The position numbers were made by a program, and so were the translations under genes. From contig VGRU01000161.1 of NCBI GenBank assembly GCA_016875255.1, positions 1 to 8,408 of the forward strand: a DNA stretch of 8,408 bases, written 5' to 3'. The DNA is from Deltaproteobacteria bacterium. GTDB taxonomy: Bacteria > Desulfobacterota > BSN033 > UBA1163. The notes under the pieces are model-generated. The model worked only from the letters and a program-made list of their open reading frames with translations. It did not search any database and was not told the DNA's origin. Positions 1 to 5,609 of this stretch are shown here, one piece after another. Numbering within the stretch: the first letter of the stretch is position 1; each line of letters starts with the position of its first letter.

Positions 1-2
1 GC

Positions 3-692
3 CGCGGAGGCATGTGCCTGGAGGCGAAGTACGGGGGCAGGGGAGTCCTGCTCTGCGGGGCATCAGGCGTTCCTCCTGCGAAGGTGGTCATCTTTGGAGC
101 AGGAGTGGCGGGGGCCAATGCCTGCAAAGTTGCCCTGGGCATGGGCGGCCGGGTCAGCATTTTTGATATCCAACCGGAAAGGCTCAGCTACCTCCACGAC
201 ATTACACAGGGTCATATTGCCACCTTCATTTCAAACCGGATGACAATTGCCGAGGAGATTACGGATGCGGATCTGGTCATTGGCGCCGTGCTCATTCCGG
301 GGGCCCAGGCTCCCAAGCTGGTAAGCCGGGAAATGGTCAAAAGGATGCGTCCCGGCTCTGTTATTGTGGATATCTCCGTGGATCAGGGCGGTTGTTTCGA
401 AACCACTCGACCTACCACCCATGAGAATCCCACCTATATCGAAGAAGGGGTGGTCCATTATTGCGTGGCCAATATTCCCGGGGCTTACCCGAGAACCTCG
501 ACCTTTGCCCTCACCAATGCCACCTTCCCCTATATCCTGCAGATCGCAGATCTCGGGCTTGAGAAGGCGCTGGCTGAGAGCGAACCCTTGAGGCAAGGAC
601 TCAACCTCATCGATGGAAAGATTGTATGCAGTGGAGTGGCTCAAAGTTTCGGCATGGCCTGCATTGTCAACCCGTTCTCTTCCCATCCTTGA
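3..692 (+). CDS. ald: Alanine dehydrogenase, C-terminal part (5' end outside window)
   Basis: NAD-dependent alanine dehydrogenase converts L-alanine reversibly to pyruvate and ammonia in the cytoplasm. About 229 residues are present against a usual 360-375, so the N-terminal substrate domain lies left of the window. The frame is open to the window edge; the ATG at 12 is internal, not a start. Visible landmarks, numbered from that Met: GGRGVLL with GVPPAKVVI (8-27), the Rossmann fingerprint GAGVAG (29-34) with Asp52 ending the second strand, the VDQGG segment with the catalytic Asp at about 124 (Asp270 in the mycobacterial enzyme), RPTTHENP, and IPGAYPRTSTFALTNATFPY (155-174). The last 20 residues are not typical of the family, but the stop is clean and no frameshift is seen. 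Downstream cmk is 150 bp away, across a hairpin-forming repeat, so an operon is unlikely. Confidence 0.93.
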   Translation, partial: RGGMCLEAKYGGRGVLLCGASGVPPAKVVIFGAGVAGANACKVALGMGGRVSIFDIQPERLSYLHDITQGHIATFISNRMTIAEEITDADLVIGAVLIPGAQAPKLVSREMVKRMRPGSVIVDISVDQGGCFETTRPTTHENPTYIEEGVVHYCVANIPGAYPRTSTFALTNATFPYILQIADLGLEKALAESEPLRQGLNLIDGKIVCSGVAQSFGMACIVNPFSSHP

Positions 693-710
693 AAATTGCC
701 CCCCGATATG

Positions 711-796
711 ATAAACGATGGACAATAGACTATGAACTATGAACAAAAAGTATGAGAAGGGGTTCATCGTTCATTGTTTAACGTTCATTGTTCCCA
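711..796. repeat. Heptad tandem repeat arranged as an imperfect hairpin
   Basis: The left arm reads as consecutive seven-base words ATAAACG, ATGGACA, ATAGACT, ATGAACT, ATGAACA (711-745). The right arm reads GTTCATC, GTTCATT, GTTTAAC, GTTCATT, GTTCCCA (762-796), largely the reverse complement of the left. The best paired part is 734-744 with 762-772 (10 of 11). An identical 11-mer CGTTCATTGTT occurs at 768 and 782, 14 bases apart. Transcribed, it would form a long imperfect stem with a loop of about 17 bases. There is no clear T-run, so a terminator role after ald is only possible. Confidence 0.75.
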
Positions 797-842
797 ATGG
801 GCTTCATAGCCGTAACCTAACCCACAGACAAAGGATAGAATT

Positions 843-1541
843 TTGGAAGATAAGAGATTGATCATCGCCATCGACGGGCCTTCCGGCGCTGGCAAGAGCA
901 CGGTCGGAAAAGAACTGGCAAAACGATTGGGTTATCTCTATATCGACACAGGAGCGATGTACCGCGCCGTGGCCCTGAAGATGAAAGAGAAGACCATCGA
1001 ACCCGATGATGAAATGGCCCTCTCACAATTGGTCTCTTCGATCCATCTCTCTTTCATCACCGGCGGGAGAGAGAACCGTATTCTCTGCAATGGAGAGGAC
1101 GTCACCCATGCCATCCGTTCCCCTGAGGTCAGCCGTTTCGCTTCGGATATTTCAAAGAGCGGGATCGTAAGAGAAGCCCTGGTCAGGATGCAGAGGGAGA
1201 TGGGAAAGGAAGGAGGGGTGGTGCTGGAGGGGAGAGATATCGGAACGGTCGTCTTTCCTGATGCAGACTTAAAATTTTATTTAGATGCGGACCCGGAGGA
1301 AAGGGGAAGAAGGAGATTCAGAGAATTTTCGGAAAAGGGCGTGACGGTCGATTTCAAAGAGACGCTCAAGGAGGTGGTCGAGAGAGACCAAAATGATATG
1401 ACACGATCTCTTTCTCCCCTTAAAAGGGCGGATGATGCGATCTTCGTTGATTCCACCTGCCGCTCAGTTGATGAGATCGTGGGAGAGATGTGCCGGATTG
1501 TTGCTGAGAAGAGGAGATGGGGTGAAATTGATTATCGCTAA
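843..1541 (+). CDS. cmk: Cytidylate kinase
   Basis: Phosphorylates CMP and dCMP to the diphosphates with ATP, in cytoplasmic pyrimidine nucleotide metabolism. The 232-residue product matches the usual length of about 220-230. Visible motifs: P-loop GPSGAGKST (12-20), the DTGAMYR segment (35-41) near the nucleotide site, the family motif GRDIGT followed by VVFPDADLKFYL, an arginine-rich lid (ERGRRRF), and ERDQND with SPLKRADDAI near the C terminus. The start is TTG: an AAGGA Shine-Dalgarno at 831-835 sits 7 bases upstream and no in-frame ATG precedes the P-loop. Its last 20 bases overlap ispH, indicating coupled translation. The cmk-ispH-rpsA order is common in deltaproteobacteria. No convincing promoter was found in the 50 bases upstream. 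Confidence 0.95.
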   Translation: MEDKRLIIAIDGPSGAGKSTVGKELAKRLGYLYIDTGAMYRAVALKMKEKTIEPDDEMALSQLVSSIHLSFITGGRENRILCNGEDVTHAIRSPEVSRFASDISKSGIVREALVRMQREMGKEGGVVLEGRDIGTVVFPDADLKFYLDADPEERGRRRFREFSEKGVTVDFKETLKEVVERDQNDMTRSLSPLKRADDAIFVDSTCRSVDEIVGEMCRIVAEKRRWGEIDYR

Positions 1542-2370
1542 ATCGGCAGGATTTTGCTTTGGCGTCAAGCGGGCCATGGACATGGCCCGCTTGACGGCCC
1601 GAAAGTATCCTCACTCTCTTTATACGTTGGGGCCGCTCATCCATAATCCTCAAGCCGTAGAGCACTTAGAGGGGCTGGGGATCAGGGCGAGGGAGCGGGT
1701 AGAAGATATCTCCGGAGGGACGGTGATTCTCCGCTCCCACGGGGTTTCATTGAAAGATCTTGAGAAAGCAAAAAAGAGAGGACTCAAGATCATTGATGCC
1801 ACCTGTCCCATCGTTAAGAAGGCCCATTTTTTTGCAAAGTTCCTCCGGCGGAGCGGTTATGCCCTGCTGATTGTTGGAGATGCGGATCATCCTGAGGTTG
1901 AAGCCATCCGGAGTTATCTTGACAGGGAGGTGGAGGTGGTTGAGAGGCCGGAAACTTTGAAACGACTGGGTCCATGGAAGAAGCTGGGAATCATTGCCCA
2001 GACCACACAGTCCTTTGAACTCTTTAAGGGGGTCGTGGCAGCCAGTTTGTCCAGGGCAAAAGAGGTAAGGGTGTTTAACACCATCTGTCATGCGACCACG
2101 ATTCGACAGAAGGAAGCCGTGGAGATTGCGAAGAAGGTGGAATGCATGATTGTTACGGGGGGCTACAATAGCGGAAATACTCAGAGATTAGCTGGGATCT
2201 GTCGCCAGATCCAACCCCAGACTCATCATATTGAAATAGCTCAGGAATTGGACCAAAAATGGTTGAGAAAAAAAGAGAAAATCGGGCTTACTGCCGGAGC
2301 TTCCACGCCTTCTTGGATCATTAATGAGGTAGAGCGGGAGATCAGGCGGTTAAAAGGCCAGAAGACTTAA
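1522..2370 (+). CDS. ispH: 4-hydroxy-3-methylbut-2-enyl diphosphate reductase (IspH/LytB)
   Basis: Last enzyme of the MEP isoprenoid pathway: reduces HMBPP to IPP and DMAPP using a [4Fe-4S] cluster. With the GTG start at 1522 the protein has 282 residues, normal for the short form. GAGGAG (1511-1516) lies 5 bases before this GTG and the protein then begins MKLIIAKSAGFCFGVKRAM as in the family; the longer open frame from 1432 is only out-of-frame cmk. All cluster ligands are visible: Cys12, Cys95 (DATCPIVKKAH) and Cys189 (NTICHATTIRQKEA). Substrate residues are His41 (GPLIHN), His73 (RSHG), His123/Glu125 (DADHPEVEA), Thr161/162 (AQTTQS), Ser217/Asn219 (YNSGNTQRL) and Ser261 (AGASTPSWII). The start overlaps cmk by 20 bases. 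In clostridia IspH can be fused to S1; here the two are separate genes 300 bases apart. Confidence 0.96.
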   Translation: MKLIIAKSAGFCFGVKRAMDMARLTARKYPHSLYTLGPLIHNPQAVEHLEGLGIRARERVEDISGGTVILRSHGVSLKDLEKAKKRGLKIIDATCPIVKKAHFFAKFLRRSGYALLIVGDADHPEVEAIRSYLDREVEVVERPETLKRLGPWKKLGIIAQTTQSFELFKGVVAASLSRAKEVRVFNTICHATTIRQKEAVEIAKKVECMIVTGGYNSGNTQRLAGICRQIQPQTHHIEIAQELDQKWLRKKEKIGLTAGASTPSWIINEVEREIRRLKGQKT

Positions 2371-2600
2371 ACCTAAATTGAGCGATTCATCCTATCTCAC
2401 AAGGGGGGCAGAGATGCCTCAACCCCTTTTAGAATGCGATACGTTATAAATTTAGGGAATGGGCCTCGAACTTTCACCCAACGGGTGATGATTGGGCAGG
2501 CCTCATGGTTGATTCAATCCATCAAAGGTGATCGCTCTAAAAGGCTTTGCGGCCTCCCTGCCCCCCTTGTGAGGGATGAAAAGATCGCTCAATTTAGGTT
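2370..2600. repeat. 231-bp imperfect inverted-repeat element (MITE-like) between ispH and rpsA
   Basis: The two ends are perfect 17-bp inverted repeats: 2370-2386 (AACCTAAATTGAGCGAT) with 2584-2600. Pairing continues inward: TCATCC (2387-2392) with 2574-2579, then a perfect 16-bp block 2396-2411 (CTCACAAGGGGGGCAG) with 2558-2573. Further in, CCTTTTAGA (2425-2433) pairs with 2536-2544 and GCGAT (2436-2440) with 2531-2535. A small apical hairpin, TCACCC (2474-2479) with GGGTGA (2483-2488), sits near the middle. The only interruptions in the outer 39 pairs are bulges of 3 (2393-2395) and 4 bases (2580-2583). No ORF is inside. The left terminus overlaps the last base of the ispH stop codon. It may be a non-autonomous mobile element or a strong transcript-end structure. 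Confidence 0.85.
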
Positions 2601-2607
2601 AAGGGAT

Positions 2608-2636
2608 TTGTAATTTCTTTATGAGTGTGGTATAAA
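2608..2636 (+). promoter_or_regulatory. Sigma70-type promoter for rpsA
   Basis: TTGTAA at 2608-2613 and TATAAA at 2631-2636 are separated by exactly 17 bases. A transcript would start near 2643, giving a leader of about 28 bases before the rpsA ATG. The promoter begins 8 bases after the inverted-repeat element, so rpsA can be expressed independently of cmk-ispH, and that element would not be part of the rpsA mRNA made from this promoter. Confidence 0.7.
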
Positions 2637-2670
2637 CTCTTGGATTGCTTGGAAAAGGGGGTTTTATTGG

Positions 2671-4470
2671 ATGATTAAGAATGAATCAGCGCCTGCAATG
2701 GAAGAGCTAAAAGAAACTCCTCCCGGGGAAAGAGAGAGGGAAGAAGGAGCCAAGGATCTCCATCGCAGAGAAGAACCAGAAAGTTTTCAAACGCTTTATG
2801 AGGAGAGTTTTAAGGAGATAGCGGAGGGGCAGATCCTCAGGGGGACGGTCATCGAGATCACGCCGGATCATGTCACTGTGGACGTGGGCTATAAATGTGA
2901 AGGCCAGATCCCCATGGAGGAGTTCCTGAAGAGGAACAGGAAGCTGGATGTGAAGGTGGGAGACCGGGTTGACGTCCTCTTAGAAAAAAAGGATAGGGAG
3001 GGAGGGTTGCTCATCCTCTCAAAGGAAAAGGCAGATAAAGTCACTATCTGGAAAGATATCAGCCGATCCTCTCGTGAAGGCGAGGTGATTGAAGGAGAAA
3101 TCGTTTCAAAAGTGAAAGGCGGGCTCTCCGTCGATATCGGCGGCATCCATGCCTTTCTTCCGGGATCTCAAATCGACTTGAAACCGGTTCATAATCTGGA
3201 TGACCTGATCGGCCAGAGATTGACCTTTAAGGTAATCAAGTTCAACCGGAAGAGGAATAATATCGTCCTTTCCCGCCGGATTCTTCTCGAGGAGGGGAGA
3301 AAAGCTCAGAGGGGAGAGACGCTGAAGCAACTCAGAGAGGGAGAGATTGTTGAGGGGACGGTCAAGAACCTCACCGATTACGGAGCCTTCGTCGATTTAG
3401 GAGGACTGGATGGGCTTCTTCACATTACGGATATCAGTTGGGGAAGAGTCGGACATCCATCGGAGAAACTGACTGTGGGAGAGCGGATCAAGCTGAAAGT
3501 CCTCCACTTCGATCAGGAGAAGGAGAAGGTTTCGCTGGGATTGAAGCAGATCCTCCCGGACCCATGGAATTCCGCCCTTGAGGATTATCCAGTGGGGACG
3601 CGCATTCAGGGGAAAGTGGTCAATATCACGGATTATGGCGTCTTTGTCGAACTCGAGGAGGGAGTCGAAGGATTGGTTCATGTCTCTGAAATGACGTGGG
3701 GCAAAAAGATGAAACATCCTTCCAAGATCGTCCGGGCGGGCGACCTTGTGGAAATCATGGTTCTTGATTGCGATCCTGTGAAACGCAGGATCTCCCTTGG
3801 GATGAAACAGGTCGAGCCCAATCCCTGGGACCTCATTGCTGAAAGGTATCCTCCCGGAATCCGGGTGACTGGAAGGGTGAAGACGATCACCGATTTTGGG
3901 ATCTTCATCGGATTCGGAGAAGGCGTGGACGGACTGGTTCATGTGTCGGAGATGTCGTGGACAAAGAAGATCAAACATCCGGCCGAGCTTTTTAAGAAGG
4001 GGCAGGAAATCGAGGCCATTGTTTTAAGCATCGATCCGAAAAACGAGCGTTTCTCCCTCGGGATCAAACAGTTGACCCCGGACCCCTGGAAAGAGGCGGC
4101 CCGGCGATACCGGAAGGGAGAGATGGTCAATGGAAGAGTGACCAATGTGACCGATTTCGGCGCCTTCATTGAACTCGAAGAAGGAATCGAGGGACTGGTC
4201 CATGTGTCCGAGATCAGCAGAGAGAAGGTGGAGAAACCTTCGGATGTGTTGAAGCAGGGAGAGAGGGTCTCTGCCATGGTCCTTCATGTCGATTCACAGG
4301 AGCGAAGGATCGGGCTCAGCCTGAAGGGGTTGAAGGAGAAGATGGAAAAGTCGGAGATTGAAAAATATATGTCGAATCAGGGGTCCACTTCAAACAGCCT
4401 CGGAGCCCTCATCCAGGAGGAGATCGAACGCCGCCGAGGAGAAGCTTCCAACAAGAAAGAAGGCGATTAA
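2671..4470 (+). CDS. rpsA: 30S ribosomal protein S1, six S1 domains
   Basis: S1 binds mRNA on the 30S subunit and helps initiate translation, especially on structured leaders. The 599-residue product has an acidic, charged N-terminal tail (1-45) and six OB-fold S1 domains at roughly 52-119, 137-204, 223-292, 308-379, 395-466 and 482-552. Domains 3-6 are close copies with the pattern G-V-(N/K)-T-D-(Y/F)-G-F-(V/I) and LVHVSE or LLHITD, joined by LKQ-PDPW or MKQ-PNPW linkers; domains 1-2 are divergent, as expected for the ribosome-binding part. A short charged tail follows (553-599). E. coli S1 has 557 residues, so this one is longer mainly at the N terminus. AGGGGG (2656-2661) is 9 bases before the ATG. 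The downstream neighbour converges. Confidence 0.97.
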   Translation: MIKNESAPAMEELKETPPGEREREEGAKDLHRREEPESFQTLYEESFKEIAEGQILRGTVIEITPDHVTVDVGYKCEGQIPMEEFLKRNRKLDVKVGDRVDVLLEKKDREGGLLILSKEKADKVTIWKDISRSSREGEVIEGEIVSKVKGGLSVDIGGIHAFLPGSQIDLKPVHNLDDLIGQRLTFKVIKFNRKRNNIVLSRRILLEEGRKAQRGETLKQLREGEIVEGTVKNLTDYGAFVDLGGLDGLLHITDISWGRVGHPSEKLTVGERIKLKVLHFDQEKEKVSLGLKQILPDPWNSALEDYPVGTRIQGKVVNITDYGVFVELEEGVEGLVHVSEMTWGKKMKHPSKIVRAGDLVEIMVLDCDPVKRRISLGMKQVEPNPWDLIAERYPPGIRVTGRVKTITDFGIFIGFGEGVDGLVHVSEMSWTKKIKHPAELFKKGQEIEAIVLSIDPKNERFSLGIKQLTPDPWKEAARRYRKGEMVNGRVTNVTDFGAFIELEEGIEGLVHVSEISREKVEKPSDVLKQGERVSAMVLHVDSQERRIGLSLKGLKEKMEKSEIEKYMSNQGSTSNSLGALIQEEIERRRGEASNKKEGD

Positions 4471-4475
4471 CCCTC

Positions 4476-4538
4476 CAATAATCAATTATCAATGATCAAT
4501 GACCATTGATAATTGACCATTGAGCATTGCGCATTGAA
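4476..4538. repeat. Nine-unit heptad repeat with perfect 12-bp hairpin between convergent genes
   Basis: The gap between the rpsA and dtxR stop codons is almost wholly nine seven-base words in one register: CAATAAT, CAATTAT, CAATGAT, CAATGAC, CATTGAT, AATTGAC, CATTGAG, CATTGCG, CATTGAA. Because the word changes from CAATnAn to CATTGnn, the array folds back on itself. CAATTATCAATG (4483-4494) is the exact reverse complement of 4504-4515, with a 9-base loop. An alternative fold pairs TCAATG (4496-4501) with CATTGA (4504-4509). The location suggests it could act as a bidirectional transcript end, but no strong T-run follows the stem. Confidence 0.85.
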
Positions 4539-4544
4539 TCCCCT

Positions 4545-5255
4545 TTAAACTTTTTTCACATAGATATCCCTCACCACTTCCCCATCCAGAGCGAGTGTCG
4601 TTTCTCCGATCTGAAGCACATAGGAAGGGTTCTTCTGATGCATCCGGAGAATGCTTCCGGGAACGATTCCCAGGACGCTCAGCCGATCAAGCCGCTGATG
4701 AGATCGGGGAGCGATAAAGACGATCCGGCCCTCCTCACCCAGTCCCAGCTCCTCAAGAGGGGTCACGAGGGGTTTCATCTCCTTTTTGAATTTGGCGCAA
4801 CACTCTCCCCTCGGGATTGGCTTTCCATGGATGCAAGTGGGAGGATGGCCGAGAAAGGTACAGACGCTCTCCGTCACCCCGGGGCTCAGGATATGCTCTA
4901 ATTTGCATGCCTCTTGCTCCACTTCCTCTTCGGACATCTCAAATATTTCTGAGAGGAGCCTTTCGGTCAAACGGTGGCGACGGATGATCTCCCTGGCCTT
5001 CTCCTCCCCGCGTTCCTTAAGAATCACCTGGTTGCCTTCCACATCAAAGAGGTCATCCCTGATCATCACGCGGAGAATCGATTTTGCTTCCAGGTCCTTC
5101 CCCGCCTCAAGGAGCTGGTCGAGATCGGAGATCCCTCTCTCCCTCAACGTCCAGATAAGTTCGAGGATCTCATCGATCCGCTCCTCCTCAATCTCTTTTC
5201 CGCCACCCCATCTCATTTGATGGGGTCCTCCGGGCCAATCCGAATTCCGGTTCAT
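4545..5255 (-). CDS. DtxR/MntR-family metal-dependent regulator with C-terminal FeoA-like domain
   Basis: Predicted iron- or manganese-responsive protein of 236 residues. Domains: winged-helix region (about 21-90), dimerisation/metal domain (about 91-150), FeoA/SH3-like domain (about 164-236, with RLDRLSVLGIVPGSILRM and LALDGEVVRDIYV). Metal-site candidates by eye alignment to IdeR are His94 and Glu98 (RRHRLTERLL) and Cys117, Glu120, His121 (EACKLEH). The residue equivalent to IdeR Met10 appears to be Glu29, acidic as in MntR. The segment GHPPTCIHGKPIP plus GECC adds cysteines 141, 152 and 153. The recognition helix is divergent. The start at 5255 is chosen over 5273 because it forms an ATGA overlap with the upstream gene's stop and has GGAGGAAGGTG in front; the upstream ATG has no Shine-Dalgarno. 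No separate feoA is seen, so this domain may serve FeoB or sense iron. Confidence 0.85.
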   Translation of the reverse strand: MNRNSDWPGGPHQMRWGGGKEIEEERIDEILELIWTLRERGISDLDQLLEAGKDLEAKSILRVMIRDDLFDVEGNQVILKERGEEKAREIIRRHRLTERLLSEIFEMSEEEVEQEACKLEHILSPGVTESVCTFLGHPPTCIHGKPIPRGECCAKFKKEMKPLVTPLEELGLGEEGRIVFIAPRSHQRLDRLSVLGIVPGSILRMHQKNPSYVLQIGETTLALDGEVVRDIYVKKV

Positions 5256-5437
5256 GGTTTCACCTTCCTCCATAAAGATTTGAAAAAATCGACCAAGGCA
5301 GAGCGTTCCTTATAGGAGTATCCGCAATGGGGGCAACAGAGGAGCCCGCAGTCCCTTGAGATGAGACAACCACCGCATTTCATCTCCGAATTGGAGAACT
5401 CTCCTCCGCAAAGAGGGCATTTAAAGTTAGGTTTCAT
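5252..5437 (-). CDS. Small cysteine-rich zinc-ribbon-like protein of the iron cluster
   Basis: A 61-residue protein with no signal peptide or membrane segment. It has eight cysteines: CPLC (7-10), CGGC (21-24), Cys30 and CCPHC (34-38), followed by GY. CxxC pairs at 7/10 and 35/38 could form a zinc ribbon; the middle CGGC, Cys30 and Cys34 leave extra thiols that might bind another metal or an iron-sulfur cluster. The C-terminal part is basic with aromatic residues (DFFKSLWRKVKP). Its TGA stop overlaps the ATG of the DtxR-type gene (ATGA), so the two are almost certainly co-translated. The Shine-Dalgarno is weak (GGGAT about 6 bases before the ATG). I cannot name a characterised family; it is not the membrane-anchored FeoB-associated Cys-rich protein type. 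An iron or redox accessory role is inferred from position only. Confidence 0.75.
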   Translation of the reverse strand: MKPNFKCPLCGGEFSNSEMKCGGCLISRDCGLLCCPHCGYSYKERSALVDFFKSLWRKVKP

Positions 5438-5456
5438 CTTAATCCCAGCTTAGAAT

Positions 5457-5566
5457 CAAATGTCAAAATCCAAATGTCAAATCAATGCCAAATGACTGAA
5501 TGTCGAAAAATTTTTCATTTGAAATTCGAACTTCATTTGATGTTTGATCTTTGGCATTTGACATTT
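5457..5566. repeat. Heptad tandem repeat hairpin between feoB and the Cys-rich gene
   Basis: The left arm has seven-base words CAAATGT, CAAAATC, CAAATGT, CAAATCA (5457-5484); the 11-mer CAAATGTCAAA is repeated exactly 14 bases apart. The right arm has TTTGATG, TTTGATC, TTTGGCA, TTTGACA (5536-5563) in strict register, the complementary sense. AAATGTCAAA (5458-5467) pairs perfectly with 5557-5566, and the centre is the 12-bp palindrome GAAAAATTTTTC (5504-5515). The structure separates feoB from the downstream pair by 172 bases. It could end or weaken read-through, or be a neutral insertion. Confidence 0.8.
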
Positions 5567-5609
5567 AAGTAAATCCGCTGAATTACAACCCTCCCCATTT
5601 ATCGTTGCC

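Noticed and set aside
231..767. Open frame of 178 codons on the minus strand over ald
   Set aside because: Antisense to clearly conserved Ald sequence, crosses the repeat hairpin and has no recognisable domain or ribosome site.
2370..2600. Riboswitch or S1 autogenous leader
   Set aside because: The best rpsA promoter starts after the element, so the main transcript would not contain it; no known riboswitch core was recognised.
2591..2604. TTAGGTTA-like half site near the rpsA promoter, and TAACCTAACCC at 813-823, as DtxR/IdeR boxes
   Set aside because: Only half sites. The first is part of the terminal inverted repeat and the second sits in a gap with no promoter, so neither has the full palindrome.
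5444..5490. Promoter for the Cys-rich gene using TTGACA words on the minus strand
   Set aside because: TTGACA arises from the heptad words themselves, and the best -10 candidate at 17 bases (GATTCT) matches the consensus at only 3 of 6 positions.
5464..5566. CRISPR-like array from the repeated CAAATGT words
   Set aside because: Units are seven bases with no spacers, and the two halves are reverse complements; no cas genes are present.
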